Positions 17,420 through 25,943 of a stretch of DNA of 64,000 bases are shown here, piece after piece. Both the position numbers and the translations under genes were made by a program. Position 1 is the stretch's first letter. The number at the start of each line of letters is the position of its first letter. The notes beneath the pieces were generated by a model. The model saw only the letters and a program-made list of their open reading frames with translations. It did no database searches and was not told the DNA's origin. Source of the stretch: Paenibacillus graminis (lineage in GTDB: Bacteria; Bacillota; Bacilli; Paenibacillales; Paenibacillaceae); the NCBI RefSeq assembly GCF_000758705.1, contig NZ_CP009287.1:2790001-2854000 (forward strand). The letters are read 5' to 3'.

Positions 17420-17809
17420 TTGTCGTTGAAAAGAACCTTGGTCGGTTTATTTCGCAGTCATGACGGTACAAGCGACCGTGCAAAAGACCCGGCATTAAAG
17501 ACACGTTACTACAATCTTTCCAGAGACAAAGCGTGGGATGAAGTATCCTCTACGCTGAAGAAGATTCCTGGTTACAAAGTCCTGCATGAAGTAGAGTCCG
17601 TCGGGGAAATCACCTTGGAAAAAAGAACAGGCTTCGGCCGGACGCTGGACATTACCGTGTCAGTGTTGAACACTTCTCCGGTTCGCTGTGCGGTTGATAT
17701 CTATTCCGCATCCAGAGGATCGCTCGGGGATCTCGGAGCCAATTACCGTGTTATTCAACGCTTATATCAGTCATTGGATAAGAAGCTGGGCAAATATAAA
17801 GTGGACTGA
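17420..17809 (+). CDS. DUF1499-like protein (129 aa)
   Basis: A soluble protein of 129 residues. The stretch YYNLSRDKAWDEVSSTLKKIPGYKV and the C-terminal YSASRGSLGDLGANYRVIQRLYQSL resemble the DUF1499 family, where a RSxSRxGxxDLGxNxxRI pattern recurs. No enzymatic motif is visible. Translation starts at TTG (17420) behind a purine-rich GAAGAGGGGGAAG site. It is a single gene between the 6S RNA and a bidirectional terminator shared with tpx. Function unknown; the family link is moderate. Confidence 0.65.
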   Translation: MSLKRTLVGLFRSHDGTSDRAKDPALKTRYYNLSRDKAWDEVSSTLKKIPGYKVLHEVESVGEITLEKRTGFGRTLDITVSVLNTSPVRCAVDIYSASRGSLGDLGANYRVIQRLYQSLDKKLGKYKVD

Positions 17810-17889
17810 GGAACACAGCATTCTTTTGTTCCTGGATTGTATGCGGTTTCGGGCTTTCTCCGAACAATCTTTGGTATCGGCTAATAAAC

Positions 17890-17926
17890 AAAAAGCGGGA
17901 GAAGGATGACCTTCTGCCGCTTTTTT
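17890..17926. terminator. Bidirectional terminator between DUF1499-like gene and tpx
   Basis: AAAAAGCGG and AGAAGG pair with CCTTCT and CCGCTTTTTT around a short loop; A and T runs on both sides fit two convergent genes. Confidence 0.9.
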
Positions 17927-17972
17927 ACACAGATTCGAGTGTATTCGCTGAGATATTTGTCTGTCTGCTCTG

Positions 17973-18491
17973 TTACAGGAGTTCTTTTACGGCTGCTACA
18001 GCAGCTTCATAATTCGGGTGTTCAGCCATCTCAGCCAAGTATTCTACATAGGCCACGGTATCATTTTTGTCGATCACGAAGATGGAACGCATATCGAGGC
18101 GGAATTCTTTAATCAGGACACCATAAGCTTGTCCGAAAGAGGCGTCTTTATGGTCAGACAGGGTAATGACCCGGTCAATGCCGGCAGCGCCGCACCAGCG
18201 GGCTTGGGCGAAAGGGAGGTCCATGCTGATGGTGAGTATGACCACATCGTCACCGAGCCCTGCAGCTTCAGTATTGAAGCGGCGGGTCTGCGCATCGCAT
18301 ACACCGGTATCCAGAGAAGGCACAACGCTGATCAGCTTGATTTTACCGGCATAATCGCTGAGGGACGCGTCTTCCAAAAGATTCTTGCTTACCACAAAAT
18401 TGGGCGCGGTATCGCCGGCTTTCAGCTCTGGCCCTACGAGAGTAATGGGGTTGCCCTTGAAAGTGGCTGCACCTGTTCTTTCTTGCGTCAT
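17973..18491 (-). CDS. tpx: Thiol peroxidase (172 aa)
   Basis: An atypical 2-Cys peroxiredoxin that reduces hydrogen peroxide and lipid hydroperoxides with electrons from thioredoxin. The peroxidatic Cys65 lies in PSLDTGVCDAQTRRF and the resolving Cys100 in ARWCGAAG; the 35-residue spacing is normal for Tpx. The ATG at 18491 has AAGGAGG 9 bases upstream, so the longer open frame to 18536 is not used. The length of 172 residues is close to the usual 165-170. Thioredoxin and a reductase-like gene are at 51 kb in this window. Confidence 0.95.
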   Translation of the reverse strand: MTQERTGAATFKGNPITLVGPELKAGDTAPNFVVSKNLLEDASLSDYAGKIKLISVVPSLDTGVCDAQTRRFNTEAAGLGDDVVILTISMDLPFAQARWCGAAGIDRVITLSDHKDASFGQAYGVLIKEFRLDMRSIFVIDKNDTVAYVEYLAEMAEHPNYEAAVAAVKELL

Positions 18492-18606
18492 ATCCTGTTT
18501 CCTCCTTGAATTGCATGATTGGATTCTTACTGCCACAATAAATTATAATCTTTTTAGAAGCTTAATGTCCAACGAGGACCCATTATGATACATAAGGGAT
18601 GGTGCT

Positions 18607-19233
18607 ATGATCTTTATAAGGTATGAGAAATGGAAAGGATACATCCGCTATTATCCGGTGACTTGTATTCTGATTCTGCTGAATGTCCTGATGTTCATTG
18701 TGCTTACCGCCAATGGCGGCTCGACGAATCTGGAAACCCTGCTGAAGTACGGGGCTACGCTGAATGCCGGTCCGGAAATGGATGAGATGTGGCGTTATGT
18801 GACAGCGACCTTTTTACATAACGGGTTTGCCCATTTATTCTTTAACTGCTTTGCGCTTCTGGTGTTTGCTCCGCCGCTTGAGCGGCTGATGGGCTGGTGG
18901 CGTTATGCGCTGCTCTACATGGCCGGCGGTTACATTGCCAACTATCTGTCCGTGATCTTCAGCAGCCGTTCGGTTGTGGATACGGCTACAGTTTCTGTAG
19001 GCGCGTCAGGAGCAATTTATGCCGTCTACGGTGCGTTTCTCTATATTGCCCTGCTGCAGAGAGGGATGATGGATGAGAACTCGAGCAAGACACTTTACGG
19101 TCTTCTGGTGATGGGGATCATTATGTCCTTCGCTACTCCATACGTTAATTGGATGGCACATCTCAGCGGCCTGGCCGCCGGTTTTTTCCTTTATGGACTG
19201 ATTATTCGTATTTTCAAAAGAAGCCGACGATAG
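18607..19233 (+). CDS. Rhomboid family intramembrane serine protease (208 aa)
   Basis: Six transmembrane helices. The catalytic dyad is visible as Ser134 in VGASGAIYAVYGA (GxSG motif) and His185 in NWMAHLSGLAAGF; the HNGFAHLFFN loop around residue 71-80 supplies the oxyanion-side His and Asn residues. It cleaves transmembrane segments within the membrane; the substrate is unknown. It lies 13 bases upstream of a LysR gene on the same strand, so the two may be co-transcribed. The family is common in Paenibacillus beside regulators, but no shared role is known. Confidence 0.92.
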   Translation: MIFIRYEKWKGYIRYYPVTCILILLNVLMFIVLTANGGSTNLETLLKYGATLNAGPEMDEMWRYVTATFLHNGFAHLFFNCFALLVFAPPLERLMGWWRYALLYMAGGYIANYLSVIFSSRSVVDTATVSVGASGAIYAVYGAFLYIALLQRGMMDENSSKTLYGLLVMGIIMSFATPYVNWMAHLSGLAAGFFLYGLIIRIFKRSRR

Positions 19234-19246
19234 GAGAGGTTCTCAA

Positions 19247-20161
19247 GTGGAGCTCAGACAGCTGCAATATTTTTTAAAGGTTGCTCAGAAGGAACATGTA
19301 ACAAGAGCTGCGGAGGAATTGCATGTTGCACAATCCGCAGTAAGCCGCCAGATTCATCAGTTGGAGCAGGAGCTTGGTGTCGACTTGTTCATGCAAAAGG
19401 GGCGTAACCTGCAGCTGACACCAGTGGGGCAGCTCTTTTGCAAAAGGGTGGAATCGGTGCTCAAAGAGCTGGAGCGTTCTGTGGCGGAGGTGCATGAATT
19501 TCTCGACCCGGAACGCGGTGAGATCCGTATCGGATTTCCTCATAGTCTGGGAACGCATTTGATCCCTTCGATCGTGGCGGAATTCCGGAAATACTATCCG
19601 CATGTGAAATTCCGCTTTAAGCAAGGGTCCTACCCTTCCCTTATTAAGGATGTAATTTCTGGAGAAGTGGATCTGGCCTTTGTCTCTCCTTTCCCGGAGA
19701 ACGATGAGCATGTAGCGGGGGATATTGTGATGACCGAGGAACTGTTTGCCATCCTACCGCAGAATCATCCGCTGGCCGGGGAAGAGGTCATCCGGCTGGA
19801 GCAACTGCGGGAAGAGAAGTTTGTTCTGTTCAGCCAGGGATATTCACTGAGGCCGATCGTATGGCAGGCCTGTCTGCAGGCAGGCTTCAAACCCCAAATA
19901 GCCTTTGAAGGCGGAGAAACGGACACCATACGCGGTTTGGTTGCTGCGGGCATGGGGGTGAGCCTGCTCCCGGAGATGGCTCTGTATCAGACCAATCCGA
20001 TGCAGCCTGCTCAAGTACGGGTCGTAGAACCTCCTGTAACCAGAACGGTTGGGCTTATCCACCGGGCTGATGGCAAGCTGCCCTTGGTAGCCCGGTCCTT
20101 TCGGACCTTTCTGCTGACCTATTTCAGAGACAGAAACAACAATACCCCGGTAGGCTCCTAG
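19247..20161 (+). CDS. LysR family transcriptional regulator (304 aa)
   Basis: Residues 1-60 form the winged helix-turn-helix (MELRQLQYFLKVAQKEHVTR..., recognition helix AAEELHVAQSAVSRQIHQLE). Residues 90-295 are the periplasmic-binding-protein-like effector domain (EIRIGFPHSLGTHLIPSIVAEF). The start is GTG (19247), with AGGAGAGG overlapping the end of the rhomboid gene. It most resembles the CynR/GltC-like group, where small organic acids or amino acids are effectors. The target is not evident, because no divergent gene lies next to it. Confidence 0.92.
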   Translation: MELRQLQYFLKVAQKEHVTRAAEELHVAQSAVSRQIHQLEQELGVDLFMQKGRNLQLTPVGQLFCKRVESVLKELERSVAEVHEFLDPERGEIRIGFPHSLGTHLIPSIVAEFRKYYPHVKFRFKQGSYPSLIKDVISGEVDLAFVSPFPENDEHVAGDIVMTEELFAILPQNHPLAGEEVIRLEQLREEKFVLFSQGYSLRPIVWQACLQAGFKPQIAFEGGETDTIRGLVAAGMGVSLLPEMALYQTNPMQPAQVRVVEPPVTRTVGLIHRADGKLPLVARSFRTFLLTYFRDRNNNTPVGS

Positions 20162-20173
20162 CCTCCGGGGTAT
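20142..20173 (+). terminator. Terminator of the LysR gene
   Basis: ATACCCCGG-AGGCT pairs with AGCCT-CCGGGGTAT. The stem begins inside the last codons of the LysR gene. The following T-run is short (TATTTG), so efficiency is uncertain. Confidence 0.65.
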
Positions 20174-20217
20174 TTGTTAAAGAATAAGGATTAATCTGGT
20201 TCACACCGTTATCACGA

Positions 20218-20895
20218 TTAGTCGCGGTTTCCAAGGAACATGGTAATTAAGCGCAGCAGCTCAAGCAAGGAGACCAGAGCTGCGGCCACGTAAGTCAGGG
20301 CTGCCGCATTCAGTACCTTCGCCACACCGCGTTCTTCTTCATTGCGTATATACCCTTGCTCGACCATGACCTGGCGCGCCCGGTTACTGGCGTTGAATTC
20401 TACGGGAAGCGTTACGAGCTGGAAGGCAACGGCCGCTGAGAAGAAGATGATGCCGAGGCCGATCAGGTTAAAGGAGCTGAATAGAAAACCTGCCAGCAGC
20501 ATAAAAGGTGCGACGCCGGAGGCGATATTAACGACCGGGAACATCCGGTGGCGCAGCGTAAGCATCGGATAATGAACTTTGTGCTGGATTGCATGGCCAA
20601 CCTCATGGCACGCTACAGAAATGGCTGCGATGGAACGTTCGTAATAAACCGGCTCTGACAAACGCACAACCCGGTGAATAGGGTCGTAGTGGTCAGAAAG
20701 AGCGCCGCGGACGGGCTCAATCGGCACATCGCCCAGACCGTTTGCATCGAGCATCCGCCGCGCTGCATCATAGCCGGTCATCCCGCTTGTATTGGCCACC
20801 TTGGCCCATTTATTGAAATTGCCCTTCACCCGAAACTGTGCCCACAATGAAAATAGAAAAGCGATTATTACGAGCAGATACATCAATGGCATCAT
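20218..20895 (-). CDS. yugP: Zinc metallopeptidase, YugP family (225 aa)
   Basis: A membrane-anchored neutral zinc peptidase of the YugP family (PF04298). The first helix is residues 3-20. The HEXXH zinc motif is H97-E-V-G-H101 (ACHEVGHAIQH), preceded by SDHYDPIHRVVRLS. Two further helices follow near 125-165, and a last one near 200. The catalytic third ligand is probably the Glu or Asn of LPVEFNASNRA. Function in Bacillus is not established. It lies directly upstream (transcriptionally downstream) of a MerR gene on the same strand. Confidence 0.9.
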   Translation of the reverse strand: MMPLMYLLVIIAFLFSLWAQFRVKGNFNKWAKVANTSGMTGYDAARRMLDANGLGDVPIEPVRGALSDHYDPIHRVVRLSEPVYYERSIAAISVACHEVGHAIQHKVHYPMLTLRHRMFPVVNIASGVAPFMLLAGFLFSSFNLIGLGIIFFSAAVAFQLVTLPVEFNASNRARQVMVEQGYIRNEEERGVAKVLNAAALTYVAAALVSLLELLRLITMFLGNRD

Positions 20896-20928
20896 ATGTC
20901 ATTCCTCCACAATAGTTAATAAGCTGAC

Positions 20929-21360
20929 TTACATTGGCGGTCCTTGCGTGAGCAAGAGCTTGATCGCCTCCATGCAGGCAACTCCTTGGGGCAGAAGCGC
21001 GGCCAGTGCACGTCTGGCCTGAACGGGCTTCAAACCGTTGATGACAGGTTCAAGCGCCTTCACTTCACGCTCTAGCCTTTGCATCTGCAGCTCTAGCTCC
21101 GCCAACCTGTCCGAAACGTCGTTTTCGGAGGTGGCTGCATTCCACTTGCTCATTATGGATTTGATCTCATCCAATGTATATTTCTCTTGCTTTAGTTGAT
21201 TAATACGCTCCAAAGCGACAAGGGTTTCATGACTATATAACCGGTAATTTTTAACACTTCTTGATTCCGGCGCAATCAAACCCAGCTTCGTATAATAATC
21301 AATGGTCCGTTCGCTGGTATGGGCGGCTTTGGCCAGTTCGCCAATCCGGTAAAGGGTCAT
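20929..21360 (-). CDS. MerR family transcriptional regulator (143 aa)
   Basis: An N-terminal MerR helix-turn-helix (MTLYRIGELAKAAHTSERTIDYYTKLGL) is followed by a dimerising coiled coil (about 75-110, LAELELQMQRLEREVKALE) and a short C-terminal tail with one Cys (LLPQGVACMEAI). A single Cys argues against mercury or copper sensing of the classic kind. The start at 21360 is chosen because it opens the conserved domain; the upstream open frame to 21480 has no family resemblance. yugP follows 33 bases downstream and may be its target or only a neighbour. Confidence 0.82.
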   Translation of the reverse strand: MTLYRIGELAKAAHTSERTIDYYTKLGLIAPESRSVKNYRLYSHETLVALERINQLKQEKYTLDEIKSIMSKWNAATSENDVSDRLAELELQMQRLEREVKALEPVINGLKPVQARRALAALLPQGVACMEAIKLLLTQGPPM

Positions 21361-21478
21361 ATCCCCATGGGTCCTCACCTCGTTGTATGAATTCGTTTGA
21401 TCAAAAGGATATATTTTCTTTCTATAATAAGAGAGCATACTTAATGATAGCAAATCACAAACCGTACAGTCAAACGTC

Positions 21479-21495
21479 ATACTTACTTTAAGTAT
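21479..21495. promoter_or_regulatory. 17-bp inverted repeat upstream of merR
   Basis: ATACTTA-CTT-TAAGTAT is a perfect inverted repeat about 120 bases ahead of merR and close upstream of its candidate -35 box. It may be a regulator site; MerR operators usually lie between -35 and -10, so the link to this MerR is weak. Confidence 0.35.
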
Positions 21496-21926
21496 ATGTT
21501 GGAAATTCTATAAGATGCCTGGGTGGCTGCCCTTACATTCAGTGAATGAAATCCACTAGGGAAAGGCTTAATGTATCGATGATATATATTACATACCATG
21601 TTAACTTATATCAAAAAACACTGCCTGCTAAGGAACAACAAGGATAATAGAAAGTAAAGTACAAAGATGTTGACGATATAATCAAGAAAATAATCTGTCT
21701 TTAACTGCTTGTTTTTGATTGCTTGCCTGCATGTTTCGGTTAAAAAATTAATAAAAATACATATAAATGGTTTAATTCATTAAAAGCGGATGTAACCGTT
21801 CTCATAAGAAAAGCCTGAAGAAGCTGGAGAATTCTGCGGATTATTTTTAACTAAGGCGGGGAAACGTCCATTTTTGAAGAAAACATGAGCTTTCATAAAT
21901 AAATTAAAACATCCAAAAAAATAGTC

Positions 21927-21956
21927 TTGTCAATTTACCTGACTTCTGATTATAAT
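21927..21956 (+). promoter_or_regulatory. Promoter of amtB
   Basis: TTGTCA (21927-21932) and TATAAT (21951-21956) with an 18-base spacer. A degenerate GlnR/TnrA-like box (TGTCAATTTACCTGACT, 21928-21944, three mismatches to TGTNANAWWWTMTNACA) overlaps the -35 box. Confidence 0.7.
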
Positions 21957-21977
21957 GACATTAAGAGTTTCACGCTT

Positions 21978-21994
21978 TGTTAGAAAATATAACA
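21978..21994. promoter_or_regulatory. Perfect GlnR/TnrA box
   Basis: TGTTAGAAAATATAACA fits the 17-base consensus TGTNANAWWWTMTNACA at every fixed position. It lies 21 bases after the -10 box and 20 before the amtB start codon, where binding should repress. Nitrogen control of amtB by GlnR or TnrA is well known in bacilli. Confidence 0.85.
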
Positions 21995-22013
21995 TTGGGG
22001 AGTGGGGTAAAGA

Positions 22014-23408
22014 ATGAGAAAAAAGATGATAATGATGTTTTTGGCCATGATTACTCTGATGGTCTATCCGGTTAGCGCTTTTGCCGCTGACGGCCCGACA
22101 GCACCGGATTTGCAAATCGGTTTGGATACGGCGTTTACGTTCCTGGCCTTCATTCTGGTATTCTTTATGCAAGCGGGATTTGCAATGCTTGAAGCCGGTT
22201 CGGTCCGGATGAAGAACGCAGGCCACGTTGCCGGCAAGACTGTACTGACGCTGGCTATCGCAAGCTTATGTTTCTGGGCTATCGGTTTTGGCCTTGGATT
22301 CGGTAACGGCAATGGATTCTTCGGAACTACAGGCTTCCTGTACGGCGGGGATACTCAAGCCGCATCGTTCGATTCCCTGGCCTTCTCCGATGTAACTCTA
22401 AATGTTAAATTCCTCTTCCAGATGGCATTTGCAGCAGTTTCCCTGGCTATCGTATCCGGTGGTATGGCAGAACGTGCTAAACTAAGCGTATATATCGTAT
22501 TCGGTATTTTGTTCTCCGTCGTGATTTATCCGGTTGTTGCCCACTGGGTATGGGGCGGCGGCTGGCTGGCAGAGCTGGGCATGCAGGACTATGCAGGTTC
22601 CACAGTTGTCCATCTTACAGGTGCTACGGCGGCGGTTGTTGCAACAATTTTGCTTAAGCCTCGTCTTGGTAAATTCAATAAAGAAGGCAAACCTGTTATT
22701 ATTCCAGGCCATAACCAAGTGTTCACTGTTCTCGGTGTGATCATTCTGTGGTTTGGCTGGTTCGGATTCAACCCTGGGAGCGCATTGTCCCCAATGGGCG
22801 GATTCTTCGGCCATGTGGCTTTGACAACTAATATTGCTGCAGCTGCAGGCGGTCTGGCTGCGCTCATCGCTTCCTGGCTGTACTTTGGCAAGTCGGATAT
22901 TCCGGCCATGCTGAACGGGGTGCTGGCTGCATTGGTTGCCATCACTGGGGCTTGCGCATATGTAGAGCCTTGGGCTGCTATTCTGATTGGCTTTGTCGCT
23001 GGCGCATTCACATTCATGACTTCGCAGTGGCTGGAACGTGCCGGACTTGACGACCCGATTTATGCTTTCTCCGTACATGGTATTGCAGGGATGTGGGGTG
23101 CGGTTTCCACAGGTTTGTTCGCAGCACCTGATCTGATCTCTAAAGGTGCACTTGTCGGGGATGCTGGATTGTTCTACGGCGGAGGCTTCCACCAATTGGG
23201 TGTTCAGATTCTCGGGGTTGCAGGTACCTTCGTATTTGTAGCTGTAATGTCCTTCATCATCCTCTATGTCATGAAGCTGGTTATCGGACTCCGTGTTACA
23301 GAGGAAGAAGAATTGATGGGTCTGGACATCAGTGAACATGGGACTTACGGATATCCGGAACAAATGAAACTGATTGCAGAATCGGAATCCAAGACCCTTA
23401 AACACTAA
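22014..23408 (+). CDS. amtB: Ammonium transporter, Amt family (464 aa)
   Basis: A trimeric membrane channel for ammonium/ammonia uptake. A cleaved signal peptide (MRKKMIMMFLAMITLMVYPVSAFAAD) precedes 11 helices. The twin pore histidines are visible in STVVHLTGATAA and YAFSVHGIAGMWG, and the family stretch MQAGFAMLEAGSVRMKNAGH is intact. The C-terminal tail (RVTEEEELMGLDISEHG) is the part that binds PII in other bacteria. The ATG has a GGGGAG site. The usual glnK partner is absent; a DUF294 nucleotidyltransferase gene begins 29 bases downstream. Confidence 0.96.
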   Translation: MRKKMIMMFLAMITLMVYPVSAFAADGPTAPDLQIGLDTAFTFLAFILVFFMQAGFAMLEAGSVRMKNAGHVAGKTVLTLAIASLCFWAIGFGLGFGNGNGFFGTTGFLYGGDTQAASFDSLAFSDVTLNVKFLFQMAFAAVSLAIVSGGMAERAKLSVYIVFGILFSVVIYPVVAHWVWGGGWLAELGMQDYAGSTVVHLTGATAAVVATILLKPRLGKFNKEGKPVIIPGHNQVFTVLGVIILWFGWFGFNPGSALSPMGGFFGHVALTTNIAAAAGGLAALIASWLYFGKSDIPAMLNGVLAALVAITGACAYVEPWAAILIGFVAGAFTFMTSQWLERAGLDDPIYAFSVHGIAGMWGAVSTGLFAAPDLISKGALVGDAGLFYGGGFHQLGVQILGVAGTFVFVAVMSFIILYVMKLVIGLRVTEEEELMGLDISEHGTYGYPEQMKLIAESESKTLKH

Positions 23409-23436
23409 TAACTTCACTTGTTGGGAGGCGGACCGA

Positions 23437-24519
23437 GTGGCTTCGATGGAGACGGCAGACTGGAATGAGGATAATAGATATTTGTCCATCGCAACGGCCG
23501 GTTCGCCGCAGGAGCTTAAGGCCAAGCGTATCGCTTGTCAAACAGTACTGCTGGAGCAGTTAAACGTTATCCCCATTGAGGAATGGCTGTCCCGGGTCAA
23601 TGCCATGCATGACCGGATTGCCTGGGCGGCAGTCAATATATGTGAGGCGCAGATGAAAGAGGCGGGCTACGGCCCGCCTCCCTGCGCCTATTCCTTTATT
23701 GTGTTCGGCAGTGCCGGCAGACAGGAAGCTACCCTATGGAGTGATCAGGATAACGGCCTAATTGTTGAAGGGGAACCGGATGGTATTAAAAAAGTATATT
23801 TTGAAGTCTTTGGTGTGATGCTGTCCGATGTGCTTGAAGAAGTAGGTTATGAGAAATGCGACGGCAAGGTGATGTGCTCTGAACCCTTGTGGCGCAAAAC
23901 GCTGCCCGAATGGAAGCGGCAGCTTGAAGGCTGGATGAGCCAACTGGAATGGGAACCGATCCGTTACCTCATTATTGCCTCCGATATGCGCCATGTTGCG
24001 GGAAGCGAAGCGTTGTCCACTGAGTGGCGGGAAGCATTGCATGCAGGCTTCGTTAATAATGACAAACTGTCTACAGCGGTGCTCCGCAATACTGTCCGTC
24101 ACAAAGCCACGCTTAATCTGCTGGGCCAGGTGCTTACGGAGCGCTTTGGCGATTATGCGGGAGGTTTTGACGTTAAATATGGTGTCTATATTCCTTTGGT
24201 TAACATCGTCAGACATTTGATGCTTCTGCACGGTGTAAGGGACAGCTCAACGCTCAATAGGCTGGAGCAGCTGGCCAAGCTCGGGAAGTATGAGCATCTG
24301 GATGATATCAGGCGTGCTTTTTTAACAGCGCTGCGTATGCGTGTGAATACACCCTATGCTGTTCAGGACGGCTTATTGTCCAGCAGTGACTATATTGCTG
24401 AGAGTGATCTGAAGAATAAGCAGCTCTTGTCAGAGCTGCGGGATAGTCTGCTGCTTGTCAGGCGTTTGCACAAAGCCCTGCAGCGTCAGCTCCGGTCAGC
24501 GGAAAGGAGGCAGTCATGA
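23437..24519 (+). CDS. DUF294 putative nucleotidyltransferase, GlnD-like (360 aa)
   Basis: A nucleotidyltransferase of the DUF294 family, distantly like the uridylyltransferase domain of GlnD. The active-site pattern is FGSAGRQEATLWSDQDNGLI: GSxGR at 91-95, Glu97, Asp103 and Asp105. The C-terminal half (about 200-340) is the helical DUF294_C domain. Typical family members have a cAMP/CBS sensor ahead of this, which is missing here. The GTG start at 23437 lies 8 bases after GGGAGG. It is co-transcribed with amtB and overlaps the next gene by 4 bases (ATGA). The transferred group and target are unknown; PII-like modification is a hypothesis. Confidence 0.82.
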   Translation: MASMETADWNEDNRYLSIATAGSPQELKAKRIACQTVLLEQLNVIPIEEWLSRVNAMHDRIAWAAVNICEAQMKEAGYGPPPCAYSFIVFGSAGRQEATLWSDQDNGLIVEGEPDGIKKVYFEVFGVMLSDVLEEVGYEKCDGKVMCSEPLWRKTLPEWKRQLEGWMSQLEWEPIRYLIIASDMRHVAGSEALSTEWREALHAGFVNNDKLSTAVLRNTVRHKATLNLLGQVLTERFGDYAGGFDVKYGVYIPLVNIVRHLMLLHGVRDSSTLNRLEQLAKLGKYEHLDDIRRAFLTALRMRVNTPYAVQDGLLSSSDYIAESDLKNKQLLSELRDSLLLVRRLHKALQRQLRSAERRQS

Positions 24520-25265
24520 AGGAGCCGAACAAAGGCGGGGGGTTCTGGAACAATCTGAGACAGGGCGGAATGCCATCCGCCATCGCGTCCATCAGGGGCG
24601 GGGAAACGGCACAGCAAACGGCGCAGCAGATGGCCTTTATCCGGTCGCTGATGCGCGAGAAGCGGCGCCCTGAAGTACTGCATACCCCGCTCTCGGAGTT
24701 GGAGACGGTTATCTTTGATTTAGAAACGACGGGCTTTTCCCATCAGCACGGCGATGAGATTCTGTCTTTTGGCGCTGTCAAGGTCGTCGGAGAGGAAATT
24801 AAGGAAGAGGAATGCTTTTATACCCTGGTGAACTGTCAAACCTCAATTCCGGAGGACATTACGAAGCTAACGGGGATATCCGAAGAGATGACGTCGGCGG
24901 CACCTTCATTGATCGACGGGCTGCATAATTTCATGTCTTTTGTGGGACAGCAGGTACTGGTGGCACATGGGAGCAATCATGATAAATCTTTTTTGAATGC
25001 CGCCCTGTGGAAGACCTCCAAGGTTCAGCTTACCCACAGAGTGCTCGATACAATGATGCTGGCCCGCTGGCTGGAGCCGCACCGGAGCAATTATTCACTC
25101 GATGAGCTGCTGGCCGTACACGGGATACCGATTCAAGGCCGGCATAATGCGCTGGAGGATGCCAAGATGACAGCACAGTTATGGGTATGTTACCTGCGGG
25201 AGATTTCCCGGAAAAAGCAGGTGGAAACACTGGGTGACCTATACGCCTATCTTAGCAGAGCGTAA
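24516..25265 (+). CDS. DEDDh 3'-5' exonuclease, DnaQ-like (249 aa)
   Basis: A stand-alone proofreading-type exonuclease. The catalytic residues are Asp68 and Glu70 (IFDLETTGF), Asp156 (HGSNHDKSFL), His210 and Asp215 (RHNALEDAKMTA). Residues 1-60 are a charged extension not typical of the fold. The ATG overlaps the stop of the DUF294 gene, so the two are probably translated together. DUF294 and DnaQ-like exonuclease genes are neighbours in other bacteria too, suggesting a shared but undefined role. Its last 14 bases overlap the end of the convergent M67 gene. Confidence 0.9.
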   Translation: MKEPNKGGGFWNNLRQGGMPSAIASIRGGETAQQTAQQMAFIRSLMREKRRPEVLHTPLSELETVIFDLETTGFSHQHGDEILSFGAVKVVGEEIKEEECFYTLVNCQTSIPEDITKLTGISEEMTSAAPSLIDGLHNFMSFVGQQVLVAHGSNHDKSFLNAALWKTSKVQLTHRVLDTMMLARWLEPHRSNYSLDELLAVHGIPIQGRHNALEDAKMTAQLWVCYLREISRKKQVETLGDLYAYLSRA

Positions 25266-25719
25266 GGGTAGAATGCAGCAGTCTATAGCTGGGTTTGCCT
25301 GTGGAATCAGGCTGCCGGTCGATCAGGAAACCGTTTAGTCGGGGGGCACTGCCGCTGAGTCCTGGAGAACCGATCAGATAGACCTGGAATCCGGCACCGA
25401 GCGAAGACAAGCCCCGGATATCCGCGCTGGAAGGCCAAGGCGCTGTATGCGGATGGGAATGGAATATCCCTACTGGTACAGGAGTTAGATAGAGAGCGGC
25501 AACCCATTCCTGCGGGTCGGGGACAAAAGCATGCAGCGGGTCAGGCGCTACGTTGCGCATGGGCAGATACCTGCCGATGCGCATGCCGCCCGCTGCGGCA
25601 GCACCCAGCAGGACTCCGCATGCTTCATGCGGATAACAGGTCAGCATGTGCTTCCCCAGCGCCTGCTGCACGGAGGCATCCAGCTTAATCGGCTGGAGGT
25701 TTCCCTGGAATGCTGTCAC
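25252..25719 (-). CDS. M67 family JAMM metallopeptidase (155 aa)
   Basis: A JAB/MPN+ domain zinc peptidase. Glu32 (PHEACGVLLG) and the motif H87-S-H89-x7-S97-x2-D100 (FHSHPHTAPWPSSAD) are complete, so it should be active. Small bacterial members often trim sulfur carriers of the ThiS/MoaD type; no such carrier is next to it here. The start is GTG (25719) behind GAGGGGTGA. It converges on the exonuclease gene with a 14-base overlap of the 3' ends, and no terminator lies between. Substrate unknown. Confidence 0.88.
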   Translation of the reverse strand: MTAFQGNLQPIKLDASVQQALGKHMLTCYPHEACGVLLGAAAAGGMRIGRYLPMRNVAPDPLHAFVPDPQEWVAALYLTPVPVGIFHSHPHTAPWPSSADIRGLSSLGAGFQVYLIGSPGLSGSAPRLNGFLIDRQPDSTGKPSYRLLHSTLTLC

Positions 25720-25943
25720 TTGTTCACCCCTCTCTCTTCATAGGGTTTCGTCATTGGCGAAATCCTCTTTTTTGAAATATAAGCATTTATATGCTTCGCG
25801 TTATAAATGATCCTTCTATTTCTCGCTGAAACGGGCCTGTCCTTTTAAGGGCGCTGTAGCCGTTTCTGCTTGGTTGGTTTGAAACTGCCGCAATTGGGGG
25901 TACAATAGAAAAAAACCATCCCATTTGCAAAGGACAAACCACT

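Larger units (their letters stand above)
21361..22013. other. AT-rich 650-base divergent intergenic region
   Basis: Between merR (minus) and amtB (plus). It holds a candidate merR promoter (minus strand TTGACT, 18 bases, TATCAT near 21445-21475), a 17-bp inverted repeat at 21479, the amtB promoter and two GlnR-like boxes. Between about 21540 and 21900 no gene, hairpin terminator or known RNA was recognised; the stretch is strongly AT-rich. Confidence 0.5.
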
